From Carya illinoinensis (lineage: Eukaryota > Streptophyta > Magnoliopsida > Fagales > Juglandaceae): DNA of 64,000 bases. Below are positions 45,898-56,928 of the stretch, one piece after another. Each line of letters starts with the position of its first letter. The stretch's first letter is position 1. The stretch spans positions 18,797,001 through 18,861,000 of the forward strand of contig NC_056755.1 of the NCBI RefSeq assembly GCF_018687715.1, written 5' to 3'. The notes under the pieces are model-generated. The model saw only the letters and a program-made list of their open reading frames with translations, was not told the origin of the DNA and did no database searches. Position numbers and translations under genes: made by a program.

Positions 45898-47207
45898 TGA
45901 TCGGTGCAAAACTACAAGTGCACAGTATCGTAGTTTTATAATAAAGTGATAAGAAGAGTATCGTCCTCAGGGATTGGTACCTTACTTTTGCCAAATACCA
46001 AAATTACACTAATCTCAATTTTATCTAGAGGAATCACTAAGATTTTTGTAGCTGCCAATTAAACTAAGATCAACTCAGAAAGTAATATGCAAATGAAATA
46101 AAACTGACGTTCGAAGATCAAATTAATGGGAAAGAAAACTTCTAGGAAATCGATTTCACCTAATTCTTCACTATGCTTTTCTCATCCAGCTAACTTAATT
46201 TAATTCTTTTTGTTCATTAGCAAATCTCTAATCCATCCAACAACCTCTTTCAATAGTCAATTGGAAATTATTCTCGTTCATCAATTCACACAAGAATATG
46301 CAAATTAATAAAGTAAGAAAGCAATAAAATCAATGATTTAATTACTACATAGGTTCATACAAGTCTTTCGATCTCTATACTTACCTATGCTGAAATATTC
46401 AAGATCTGCCCTATGATTCCCTCTTTCGATAGCAAATCACAAGATTAAATATCATCTAATCATTGGCCAGTTAATTAGAAGCAATAAACTTAAAATAAAT
46501 CAGATAAACAAAGAGAGAATTGCCTTAAATTAGCATAGACAATCAAGCATAGTTCAGAAATAGGTTACATCGTTTTCCTAGAATGAATAAAATTTAGCTC
46601 ATGCTAAAAATGGAATTCAACATAAATGAATTCCCCATAATTGTTCTGAGAAGATTGGAAGAAAATAAACGCTGAAAAATACTCCTCGAGCTCACTGTCA
46701 AGCGACCAAGGAAACGATTCAATGTTTTTCTCCCGTCTGTCCTCGTGTATGATTCCAACGTACGTGCAAGAATTAGAATTCCCTCGCCAAAACAATTGAA
46801 TTGAATCCTTCTATCTGTCTTTTTCAGTCCCAAAAGGTGTTCTCCAGTCAAAAAGTATAGCCATAGAGTGAAAAATCTATTTTATATCGTTTGACGGCGG
46901 AAGACCCTAGATCTGTCAAAATACGATGTTCGCTTGAGCGGGGTGTCTAGCGCACGTCGAGCGTTCGACTCTGCCTGATTTCGCTCGAGCATCCAATCAA
47001 GCGCACATCGAGTGTTCGACTCTGCCTGATTTTGCTCCAGCAGCCAATGTCTCCGCTCGAGCGATCTTGGTTTTTCAGCAACCCGCTCGAGCTCCCTGTC
47101 TAGCAGCAGTCGAGCGTTTGAATCTGCCTGAATTCGCTCGAGCGGCCAAAAGCCTCCGCTCGAGCGAACTTGTAAAATTTGCAATACGAAATTTCTGCAA
47201 GTCATCA
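45898..47207 (-). mobile_element. Athila-like solo LTR with 5-bp TSD
   Basis: TGATCGGTGC...GTCATCA, 1,310 bp, flanked by GAGTG at 45,893-45,897 and 47,208-47,212. The start, with CTACAAGTGCACAGTATCGT and AGTATCGTCCTCAGGGATT, is characteristic of Athila/Tat-type LTR 3' ends read backwards, so the LTR lies on the minus strand. No gag or pol is next to it, so it arose by LTR-LTR recombination. The TGAT...ATCA termini and length resemble the split LTR at 28,124-32,149. Confidence 0.85.
46930..47175. repeat. GC-rich CGCTCGAGCG repeats in the solo LTR
   Basis: GTCGAGCGTTCGACTCTGCC and variants recur at about 46,957, 47,007 and 47,109, each followed about 20 bp later by CGCTCGAGC or a variant. At least seven CGCTCGAGC-like sites occur in about 240 bp, against a very AT-rich background. 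Confidence 0.8.
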
Positions 47208-47212
47208 GAGTG

Positions 47213-48802
47213 CAGTGGGTTGAGAGGTATGATACTGATGATTTGTACATCTGTAATGTATTTTGTATGGGTGGCAATTGTAAGAACAAGTGGGTACTTA
47301 GGAGGATTATATGTTAATTTTAGGTGATAAAAGGGTATGACATATGTATGTTTGGGTTGGAATGTGTAATTTGCTGTAGGTGAGAAAGTGAGTAAGGACT
47401 TAGAATTGATGTTGGTTTGGATAATGAATGGGGGAAGGATGTTATTTAAAAACTGGTACTGTGATTGCATTTGGATTGTATGGTGAATTGAGGTTAAGTT
47501 GTAGGCTCATAAATAATTGTTGGAGATTAAGGTGAAGCATGAAACCTCACTTTGTTAATCAGAAAATGAAATTGGGATTTTAGATTCATAGTCTAGGCCT
47601 AAGATTTATGAAAATGGTTAAACTTCGAGGAATTGGATGATGACATGTGTAAGTGAGGTGATGGAATATTTGGGATACCTAGAGGTGTAAGTGGCAGAGA
47701 TTTAAGTAAATGGCCAATTGGTGATTAAGGCGATTGGAAGAGAATGGGCTAAGAGTTAGAGATAGTTTCATTATGCAAGTTTAAGTTTCGTGTTCATTAA
47801 ATGAAAAAGAAATGATGTGGGGATATGAATGTATGTAGGTTTTCATCTGACACGCACATGAACAGGCTGAATGAAACTTGCTTAACATGGAGTCCAAATA
47901 AGTATTACATTCATGTTCTTTTAGAATTTTCTAAAAGTCTGAAAATGAAAATGAATGTTTTATAAAAATGTTCTTTTATGAAATGAAAAGAAAAGAAATG
48001 ATTCTTATAAAGAAATATTTTGTGAATCTATGCTAAGTATAAGTTTTTAATATATGTATGTACTGGCCCTCTTTGGTAGCCCATTTTTATGCATCCCAAG
48101 AATAGTTATATGCATGTAATTAAATATTATACGTAGTATGTATTGTATATATGTATCATGAATTGAACGATGAAGTTTTATGTTTTAAGTCATAAAAAAG
48201 ATGTTTTATGAAATGACTTGATGCACCTAAGGAATGAAAGAAAAGTAAATGACTGAAATGAATGAATGTTTTAATGTATGAATATACGTAATGGCCACGA
48301 TTGATGAATGATGGTACCAGAGGACTAGGCAGATGGTAATATCGAGTAAGTAGTACTAGTAGTGCACCCAATGCTGTCCCCTAATAGAGGTATTTCCAAC
48401 CCGCTATCATGGGCGGAATCAGGACCGTTAACCCTAACACATTGGGTGTCATTGTGTGTACACCCAAAGGAAAGTGATAAGCTTAATTGTATGCATAAAG
48501 GTTTTAGTTTTATGAAGGAAGTGTAAGGTGGGAGATGTTAAATGAAAACCCTTTTAAGAGAAAAACTCCACCTTGTAATGTTTTAAATAAAAAAGAATAT
48601 TTTATGTAAAGTATGTATGTGAGTGAGAATGTATGAATGAAAACGTATGCTTTTATATTTTTAAAGCATGAAGTAATATTTACTGAGTATTTGATTCATT
48701 TTGAAATGAGGCCGAAGCATCAGAACATAGATAATCCAAGGAAAAAGTGACGAAAGCCTAGGCCCCCTTTTTTTTTATGTAATCTTTGAAACCAATTCTG
48801 TA
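47213..48802. other. No gene seen; repeat-like AT-rich DNA
   Basis: Stop-rich in all frames. 48,060-48,780 has the look of a plant gypsy LTR or untranslated part (ATGAATGAATG runs, GGCGGAATCAGGACCGTTAA, ACATTGGGTGTCATTGTG), but I cannot define ends or a family. Confidence 0.35.
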
Positions 48803-48814
48803 AAAAGACTTGTA

Positions 48815-48915
48815 ATTTTTTTTTTTTTTTTTTTGAAATTGAAATTTCATTAAGCATTACTCTAACTTCACCTCTGGGTTCGCCTAGCAACTAGGAAACT
48901 CAGAGAGAAGACTTT
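48815..48915 (-). mobile_element. 101-bp 5'-truncated retroposon with TSD
   Basis: AAAAGACTTGTA occurs at 48,803-48,814 and 48,916-48,927. Immediately inside is a T-run of about 18 (poly(A) complement), then about 80 bp ending GAGAGAAGACTTT. On the minus strand the sequence finishes AATGAAATTTCAATTTC before the A-tail, like LINE 3' ends. Confidence 0.8.
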
Positions 48916-49099
48916 AAAAGACTTGTATTTTTAAATAAATGATTTTCCTCTGCAAAATACTCTCTTAGATTGTAAATCCAATTTTTTAGCTTTTAACCAT
49001 AGAATCTTTTATATCCAGGAAAGGGAAAGAAAAAATTTTAAAAAGTTGATAATTCTCATCTTATTTTCTAAAAACAATTTTTCTTAAAATCCAACTACA

Positions 49100-49492
49100 A
49101 GGACAAACGTTACAAGTTATACAGTAGGAAACACCATATGTTCAACAGCAATGCTCTAATTACATATTGCTAACAAACTTTGGTGAATTATTCAAAGACT
49201 TTAATTGGGATAAATATGGTGTCCTTAATAAATGGATATTCAAAAGATGGACAAGCTCAAGAGGTCCTTTTTCAAATGGCACATTTGAGCTTTACAGTAC
49301 AAAGGCCTCTCCACCACATTTTTTCAAGGGAACTATCAACTATCAGCTAGAATTCTTTCTTCTATTTATTCTTAACGTGATTAGTGATCCCATTTGAACA
49401 CCCAGACCTTCCTTGCCTTCGCAATAGACCTAATAAAATTACTTAATTTTTTTTTTTCCGCACTTTATTACTATTTGCAAGAAAGGTCCACA
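49100..49492 (-). repeat. 2-kb unit, inverted 3' fragment (copy D)
   Basis: Its reverse complement matches 35,325-35,745 and 50,225-50,850: ATGTGGACCTTTCTTGCAAA, AGTAATTTTATTAGGTC, GAAGGCAAGGAAGG, GATAGTTCCCTTGAAAA, GGAGAGGCC, AAGTCTTTGAATAATTCACC. It faces copy C1 head to head, making a large palindrome centred at about 49,495. Confidence 0.8.
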
Positions 49493-49496
49493 TATT

Positions 49497-49770
49497 GAAT
49501 AATTTTATTAGGTCCATTGCGAAGGCAAGGAAGGCCTAAATCTTCAAATGAGGTCGCTAATCATGTTAAGAATAAATAGATCCAAGAAAGAATTCTAGTT
49601 TTCTTAGTTGATAGTTCCCTTGAAAATATGTGATGGAGAGGCCTAAGTACTTTAAAGCTCGGATGTGCCATCTGAAAAAGGACCACCTGAGTTGGGCCTA
49701 TCTCCTGAAAAAGGACCAAACTCTTAAATCACTAAATTCATTTCAAGTTAAAACTTTTTTATATGTGAGT
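49497..49770 (+). repeat. 2-kb unit, partial copy C1
   Basis: AATAATTTTATTAGGTCCAT, GAAGGCAAGGAAGGCC, GGTCGCTAATCATGTTAAG, GATAGTTCCCTTGAAAA, GATGGAGAGGCC, CTCGGATGTGCCATCTG match 35,405-35,610 in the same orientation as copy A. Confidence 0.8.
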
Positions 49771-50010
49771 CCCACAAACTTTTTTTAATTAAACACCTCT
49801 TTACACACGGGACGCATAACCTTTTTCAATTTCTTAAAAATAATATAAATTCATATTAACATCCAAATATATTTAAACTCATCTTAAGTAAGTTCTACAA
49901 AACTTACTCTACAAAACTTATTCTAACATCTCAACTTACTACTAGTCTTTCAATTAACTACTACCATGTAAGAGAATGATGAGAAATTAATAATGATCAT
50001 GTAGACGATA
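49771..50010. other. AT-rich spacer, partly 2-kb unit
   Basis: 49,771-49,925 has no match that I can see. 49,930-50,010 (CTTTCAATTAACTACTACCA, TAAGAGAATGATGAG) resembles 35,210-35,270 of copy A and begins copy C2. Confidence 0.4.
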
Positions 50011-50019
50011 AATAAAATT

Positions 50020-50194
50020 GAGAAATGTTGCTCCTCCGGGGCTTCCAATAGATGTGTTTTTTTTTTTTTTTACTTGATAATTAAGAAAGCGTTTTAATGA
50101 TGTAGTGATTTTTTAAAATATTTAAAAAAAATTAAAAAAATGAATGAAAAAATAATGAAATGTACTGTCGGGACATCCTGGTGGTGGCTGATCC
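50020..50194. mobile_element. Probable 175-bp MITE with 9-bp near-TSD
   Basis: It is flanked by AATAAAATT (50,011-50,019) and AATAAATTT (50,195-50,203), one mismatch. It starts GAGAAATGTTGCTCC, sharing GAGAAATG with the end of the copia-borne MITE. Copy A (about 35,283-35,300) reads through the equivalent point without this sequence, supporting an insertion. Terminal inverted repeats are weak. Confidence 0.5.
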
Positions 50195-50329
50195 AATAAA
50201 TTTTCTATTGTTGGAACCTTTACATATGCTATCGTTTATGTGGACCTTCTTTGCAAATGGTAATAAAGTACGGAAAAAAAAAAAATCAAATTTGAGTAAT
50301 TTTATTAGGTCCATTGCAAAGGTAAGGAA

Positions 50330-50512
50330 GGTATGGTTCCGTTTCGTTTTCTAAAACATTTTATTATTATAATTTTTATAAATTTTCATATAAAATATAA
50401 TAAATAATTTAACTTTTTTAAATTTTAAAATAAAATTAATATTAATAAATTGTTATAATAATATTTTATTTAACTTTAAAAAAAAAAAAATCTCATTTCA
50501 TTTGTATAATCA
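50330..50512. mobile_element. AT-rich MITE-like element in copy C2
   Basis: GGTTCCGTTTCGTTTTCTAA, AATTTTCATATAAAATATAA, TTAATATTAATAAATTGTTA, TCTCATTTCATTTGTATAAT. It belongs to the family at 52,921 and interrupts the AAGGAAG / GCCTGAATTTTCAAATGGGG sequence that is nearly contiguous in copies A and C1. Confidence 0.6.
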
Positions 50513-50698
50513 TAGAGAGCCTGAATTTTCAAATGGGGTCGCTAATCACGTAAATAATAAATATAAGAAAGAATTCTAGTTTTCTTAATTGATGGTGCTC
50601 TTGGAAAAATGTGGTGCAGAGGTCTTAGTACTTTAAAGCTCGGATGTGTCATTTGAAAAAGAACCATCGGAGCTGGGCCATCTTCTGATTCAGGTACT

Positions 50699-50705
<7 letters not shown>

Positions 50706-50728
<23 letters not shown>
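50706..50728. repeat. (TA)n microsatellite
   Basis: About 11 TA units inside copy C2; absent at the homologous site in copy A. Confidence 0.9.
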
Positions 50729-50729
<1 letters not shown>

Positions 50730-50880
50730 TTTGTTAAGGACACTGTCTTTATCCAAATTAAATTCTTTGAATAATTCACCAAAATTTGTTAGCAATATGT
50801 AATTGGAGCATTGCTACTAAACAAATGGAGTTTCCTAACTACTTTTTGGATCCTTTATTTGATGGAGATATTCTTGAATT

Positions 50881-52150
50881 CTTACCGATAACTTTCTTAT
50901 ATTTTACGTGGACAGAAAGAAAGATAAAAGAAAATTAAAAAAAAAATATTTAGGCAAATTTAGTATATATTAATCCCAAATACAGTATTAGAGTGTGCAA
51001 TTTTTATATACTCATTTTTCAAAATAAGTTTAATCCACCAATAAATTTTTCTTATGCAGATTACAAATTTTTCATATTTTTTCAAATGAAATACGGCAAA
51101 ATTGCACACTCTAGGATTATATTAATTACTTCATTTTTAGGTATTATAGATAAGTCTTTTGAAAGGTGACTTGGGTTGCCATGTACGAAGGTGAGGGTGG
51201 AGAACTTGTATGGGTTTTGAGTGCGTGTGTGGCGGTGTGACAGAGTGGGAGAGAGTTGGGGGAATGGGAGACCATGGAGGTGGTTGTGTCGGTGGAGGTG
51301 GTTGTGTCGGTGGAGGTATTCAGTGGCTAGCACGGCGACGCAAGTAGGAGATAAATGAGTTTAAAACCCATTTCAAATGGAGTTACCGTGGGAGGAGAGA
51401 AAGAGCATTGGGGGCTGCCGATAGTGGAGAGGGAACTTGCCGATGGAGAAGAGAGCTGTCAATGGTGGCCGTGACTAATGGTGGTTAGTGGTGGAGTTGG
51501 GCTGGGAGGAGGCGCATGGGTCAGGGGGGAAGGGTTGGAGAGAGGGAGAGGAGAGAGAGGGAGGAGAGAGAGGGAAAGAGAAAAAGTGAGGGAAAAAAGT
51601 TAGGGGTTTAAGTATTTAATTCAGACCCTTCATCGTGAGATCCATAAAACAATCTGACGATGAGTTTAAAGATTGATTTGAAAATGTGTAAGTATTTATT
51701 TAATTTAAAACACTAGCTAAGAGGAAATAAAATAGAATATTATTTTATAAACTCAAGTTCATAAAATAATATTCATTCATCATTAATTAAAATGATAAAG
51801 TCTTGTTAATCACTTGAATATGATAAAACCATTTAAATTTATTTAGAGCTTTTAACATAATTTAAATATCGTAATATTTTAAATGACTAAAATCATTTAA
51901 ATGATTTTCTATAATTATAATATTTTTGGAACTCTTTAAAAATATTTGTGTTATTTAAAACAAAACTTAGTTTGATAATACTGGAAATATTAATAATATT
52001 TTCAAGGCATTTAAAATATTAATAAATTTTAAAACATTGAACTTGCTTTAAAAATTCGCTTGATATATTTAAAAATATGCTATTGAGACTTCACACGTAA
52101 AACGAAATTCGTAATTATAAAAAAAGGAAAATGAGAGGTTGTTACATATA
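50881..52150. other. No gene seen; G-rich patch at 51,160-51,600
   Basis: Mostly AT-rich. A purine-rich island at 51,160-51,600 contains an 18-bp tandem duplicate (GGAGGTGGTTGTGTCGGT at 51,276-51,293 and 51,294-51,311) and GGGAGAGG/GAGAGAGGG runs (51,535-51,580). It may be decayed gene or element sequence; no domain is readable in six frames. Confidence 0.4.
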
Positions 52151-52580
52151 TTATTTGGAACAACTTCCTTTGTCTCAAAAAGTTTCGATCGAGTTAAATA
52201 TAAAGCAATCAAACTATAAAGGTTCTATTTTAGTTCCATAAAAAAATGCTTGAAGTTCGAACAGTATAAAAATTGTTCGAATGGTAAGTCTATTTTCCCA
52301 CTTAAATTAAGCTCTCGATACCACCATTTTTTAGTTGAACATCACTAATTTTCGTTTGAATAGTTACTCTTCTATGGTTGAATGTTTTATTCATCGTTCA
52401 GACTATTAGAGACGACATATTTTGTCACTAAATTATCTGTTTGAACGGAATATTTATTGTTTGAATAATAAACACATATCATTAGTATTTAGGGGCAAAT
52501 TTCGTCCATAAAAATCATTTTTTGAGACGATTTTTGTATTGTTTAAAAAAAAATCTCAAAGACTATTTTTGTTGTAGTAC
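52150..52580. mobile_element. Possible DNA-transposon end
   Basis: Repeated TTGTTCGAA/TTTGAACG motifs (52,255-52,460) and a terminal TTTTTGTTGTAGTAC (about 52,567-52,581), whose reverse complement GTACTACAACAAAAA resembles CACTA-type ends. No opposite end was found, so this is tentative. Confidence 0.3.
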
Positions 52581-52920
52581 ATGATATAGAAATGAAAGAT
52601 TCTATTCATAAGCCTCATACACCACAGCTACTGCTTTTATTAGTTTTTTAATTTTTTTTCTTAACAAATATATGGTATATGGATAATGAGTAGAATAATT
52701 CAATTATTTAAAAAAGAATAAAAGTAAAAAATAAATAAATTAAAAAAAATTAAAAAAAATTGTGTGGTGTAGTGTATTGTATGTGGCTTATGAATAGCAA
52801 AGCTTGGAATGAATAGAATTGCAAAATTTGAACTTAATAAAATTAAGGGGCATAGAGAGATGCTACACAAAGCATGAAACTTATATTCTACCTCCATTAT
52901 AAATTCATCTTAAGATTTAG

Positions 52921-53120
52921 GACCCGTTTGGTTACACAGATGAGATAAGATGAGATGTTTTAAATAGTAATGAATAAAATATTATTATAATATAATTTTT
53001 TAATATTAATTTTGTAATAAGATTTGAAAAAGTTAAATTATTTATTATATTTCGTATGAAAATTTGAAAAGATTGTAATGATAAGCTAAGATGAGATGAA
53101 ATGAATTTCTTAATTTTAAT
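52921..53120. mobile_element. MITE-like element, best-preserved copy
   Basis: GACCCGTTTGGTTACACAGA, AGATGAGATGTTTTAAATAG, AATAAAATATTATTATAATA, AGATTTGAAAAAGTTAAATT, AGCTAAGATGAGATGAAATG, ending AATCAAACAAAACCTTAAT. The ends GTTTGGTTACACAGATGAGAT and (reverse complement) GTTTTGTTTGATTAATTAAA are only partly complementary. It is the reference copy for the six relatives noted elsewhere. Confidence 0.6.
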
Positions 53121-53129
53121 TAATCAAAC

Positions 53130-53857
53130 AAAACCTTAATTTGAATAGATGATGTCATTTGAATGACATCACCCTGTAACCTCATTCACAATCAATACAT
53201 TAATTATTGAGCCTCCCAACAACCAAATTGTGTGGAGTATACAATCTTATCTTATAAATCATGTTAATTCTCAAAACCTGGCCTTATGAGTATTATGTCA
53301 TGTTCTTCAATCTTTTTGGAGTGTGAAAAAAAAAAGAAAAATCCAATCCAATAAAAAAATCAATATCTTTCTCTTGTGAAAAGAAAAATCGAAATTCTTT
53401 AGGTTTTCAAACATGAGAAAGACACTATGATATATACATGAATTATAAATATTGCTGATGTGAATATATCATAACTCTTATTATTATTTTTTATTATTAA
53501 AAGAAAATATTGTAAATATCTAATTTGATAAGATGATTGTGTGAGATATAACTTACATATATCAAAATCGATAGAAGCATTTATCAAAGAGAAAAAGGCC
53601 TTTATGAAAGAGAAAAAGACTCGCAACTACAAACAAATTATGTGAATCAATTTCCACTTAAATATCTTACAATATTAAATGCTACATGTGATATATGTCG
53701 GTAGTCGCAAATACGTACTAATAGCTGTCGAGTCCTCCCAACTTATCTTATAAATCATGTTAAACATGAAAGAGAGAGTACCCCACAACATTAAAAATGC
53801 TGTTCATAATTAAATAGTATCAGAAAATGATTTTTTTAAATAGTTATTCCGGTGAAA
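53130..53857. other. No gene seen
   Basis: AT-rich intergenic DNA between the MITE-like element and the hAT transposon. Confidence 0.5.
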
Positions 53858-53868
53858 AAGACTACAAA

Positions 53869-53880
53869 TAGGGCTGTAAA
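53869..53880 (+). repeat. Left terminal inverted repeat of hAT
   Basis: TAGGGCTGTAAA, perfect inverse of 61,246-61,257. Confidence 0.9.
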
Positions 53881-53889
53881 ATAAACAGG

Positions 53890-54085
53890 CTACTCGACAG
53901 GCAGTTCGAATTCGACTCGAATAAACTCGAAATCGGCTCGAATCAAATATTAAATGGGCCGTTCGTAAACACAGAAATAAACTCGATTATTAAATGATAC
54001 AAACTTGTATAAAACTCGACCGACTCGATTAATGTTCGTGAATATACTCGTATAAAGCTCGACTCGACTCGTGAGCTCGACTCGT
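53890..54085. repeat. hAT left subterminal CTCGA array
   Basis: ACTCGA/CTCGAATAAACTCG motifs recur at least ten times in under 200 bp (for example GACTCGAATAAACTCGAAAT, GCTCGACTCGACTCGTGAGC). Such subterminal arrays are the usual binding sites for hAT transposases (family knowledge; binding not shown). Confidence 0.75.
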
Positions 54086-54930
54086 ATATATTTATACATA
54101 TATAGTAAAATATAATATATATATATAATAATCAATAATTATATATGTATTATTAATTATGTATATAGAATTATAGTGACTTATAGTTAAACATTTTCTT
54201 CTACATATACTATAAGTTTATATATTTAATTTATAATATTAATATATGATATTGATATATTTATCTTATTCTTATCAAATAGTGAAATGTCATATAAGAA
54301 GTTATGCTTATAGGATAATAAGGCTCTAGGTTATAGTCTATAAGCTATAGTCATAACTTATTGCCCTATAACATATCACTCATAAATCATAATTATATCA
54401 TTCTATTTACAATATTTTTATTAATCTATCATAACATAATTATTAAATACTTATCACCTATGATTCTTAGATTATATCATTATATATTCTATGAATTTGC
54501 AACACTACTTGCTAGTTTTAAAAATTAATTTATAGAACAATTAACATGCATTATAATTTATAACTTATAATATTTTCTAAAATAGAATACTCTTTTTGGT
54601 TAATATACGGTATTAGCCTATAGTATTATTATATTATACTAATTAATATAACTATAAATTTATATTATGAGTACCAATTTGGAGAATGTTTGATAAAATA
54701 TAATGTTAGACAATTTTATAGTATAATTAATTATTATAAATAAATATATATTTTTTTTACAACACTACAGTCACTACTTGCTAATTATAAAAATTATAAT
54801 ATAAAAAAATTAACATGTATTATAATTTATAGACTATAGTATTTTTTTTAATAGAATAATATTTAAATATACTTTTTTATGCTAGTATAAATTTAATTAA
54901 AGAGCCGATTAAACCCTAGATTGATTTGAA
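54086..54930. other. AT-rich hAT interior, nothing coding
   Basis: Dominated by TATAAT/ATTATA strings and no frame of note. Confidence 0.6.
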
Positions 54931-56230
54931 CCGTTGGATATGTGGTTACTTTTTCTTGGGACTTTGGAGCCGTTGGATTTTAATGGAGGCACATTTACCC
55001 TAGGGTTACAACTTTCAATGCTTCCTGAGTCTTCTACAGTTCTACTGCTGCGCCGTTTCACGTTTCACTTTCACCAAGTGAAATTTCACTCTCTCAGCCT
55101 TGCCGCTTCACTTTCTCTCCTCTCACTCTCAGACCCATCGAGAAACCCTAGCTTCTTCTCCTGTTATCCATTCTCTGAATCTCTTATGCTTACACGGTTA
55201 CACCGATTACTATTTACTAGTTACCTCCTATATGCCATCTTAATCTATCATTCGATTTATGTGGTGCATTTGGGCAGCATTTGTTCTCGAGGGGCCTCGG
55301 GCCATCGAGTGAAAATGGCTGCTTCTGCAGTCTGCTAGAAACCCTAGCAGATGCAGTCGGCGTCCGTTTTAGAGGGGAACCATGGCTGTAATCTCAGCCT
55401 TTGAGAAAGCAGCCGGTCCTCGACAAATGGGTCATTAAATGCATGCATTTATGACTCCCAACCACTGCTTCCTTGATTTTGTGGCTTGTGGTTCTCTGGT
55501 TCGTCGATTCGTCCATCTACGAGTCGATTACCCAATTTAGTTTCCTTTTTCTACGCATTTGGTTGAGAATGTTGGCAGATTTGATTGATTTATCTAGTTA
55601 TAGTTTTATCTAGCTATTTTCAATGCCCATTTTTGGTTCTATCCTAACTCTTTTTCATATTGTGATTTGTGGTATTGTGGGCACAATAGATCTACATGAA
55701 ATCATCTAAGTACACTGTCATTCATGAATCGTGATTATGAAGCAGTCGTATATGCTAATTTTGGTAACTGTGAGACACTGAGACTATGACTGTTTTGGTT
55801 GTCCATCACTTTGATTGTTAAGTTTATGTTTTAATTTTAATTTTTTCTTTTAATTTGTAATAGTTGAATATGCCCTGTTAGAACTTAGACCTTAGGCTGT
55901 TAAGTGTTAACTTCATGTTTTGGTTATTTTGCTATTGCTTATAATTTTTGAACTTGGCGTCTAACTTGAGCTTTCTGCTTTTATATCTGTCTTTGCTGCT
56001 TGCCTAATCATCTTGCCTACTGAGTTGTGCTCAAAGAAAAATTTATAGTCGCAAGTGAGTTCTCTCAGCCTCTCAAGTTAATTGCTATTTAATGATGCTT
56101 TATGTTCTTGCTTGAACTATTTAATAATGCTTTATTGTTCATGTTTGGGTTGATTAATCTGATCCTATGGTGATTTTGGCCTTAAGTAGTGGTGCATGTT
56201 TTATTTAACATGTATTGGTTGTATTAAATT

Positions 56231-56880
56231 TACAATCTGTCTTGTAGTTGTGTAACTGTGTTTATGTTCTAATTTCAAGTATTTAAATATACCTTTTGAA
56301 TCTGTTTTGGTTGCTTATAAAGGATCATATATGGTGATTGCTTCAAGTATTAAATTTACAATCTGTCTTGTAGTTGTGTAACTGTGTTTATGTTCTAATT
56401 TCAAGTATTTAAATATACTTTTTTGAATCTGTTTTGGTTGATTATAAAGGATCATATATGGTGATTGCTTCAAGTATTTAATGTTGTTATCTTTACCATG
56501 TGTTACTTGATTCATCTTAATTCTTATCCAATCTGTTTTTTGTTTATGTTCTAATTTCAAGTACTTAAATATGCATATGTAGAATCTGTTTTGGTTGATT
56601 ATAAATGTTTATACATTGTTCTTGAGAAAGTATTTAATTATGCCATAAAATTGTGTTGCTTGATTAATCTGTTCCAATCTGTTTTGTGTTTTTGTTCTAA
56701 TTTCAAGTACTTAAATATGCATATGTAGAATCTGTTTTACTTGATTATAAATGTTTATACATTGTTCTTGCTTCAAGTATTTAATTATGCCATAAAATTG
56801 TGTTGCTTGATTAATCTGTTCCAATCTGTTTTGTGTTTCTGTTCTAATTTCAAGTATGAAATGGCATTTGTGTTTTTCAT
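56231..56880. repeat. Five tandem copies of a 126-156-bp unit
   Basis: The anchor TTCTAATTTCAAGTA occurs at 56,267, 56,393, 56,549, 56,695 and 56,842 (spacings 126, 156, 146, 147). Each unit carries CAATCTGT, CTGTTTTGGTTGATTATAAA and CTTCAAGTATTTAAT. Neighbouring copies 1-2 and 3-4-5 are most alike, suggesting two rounds of duplication. Confidence 0.9.
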
Positions 56881-56928
56881 GTTTCTGTGGCAAGTTTTAT
56901 CCAGTTTCTTCTATGTTTATGTTTTTGA

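Larger units (their letters stand above)
50204..50880 (+). repeat. 2-kb unit, copy C2
   Basis: It matches 35,290-35,775: TTTATGTGGACCTTC, TGAGTAATTTTATTAGGTCC, AAATGGGGTCGCTAATC, CTTAGTACTTTAAAGCTCGG, ATCCAAATTAAATTCTTTGA, AATTGGAGCATTGC, AACTACTTTTTGGATCC, ending TTTGATGGAG. It is interrupted by the AT-rich MITE-like element at about 50,330-50,512 and a TA microsatellite at 50,706-50,728. Confidence 0.8.

Noticed and set aside
54934..55338. 134-codon ORF in the hAT leader
   Set aside because: Ser/Leu-rich translation of a pyrimidine-rich leader; no domain and no homologue I recognise.
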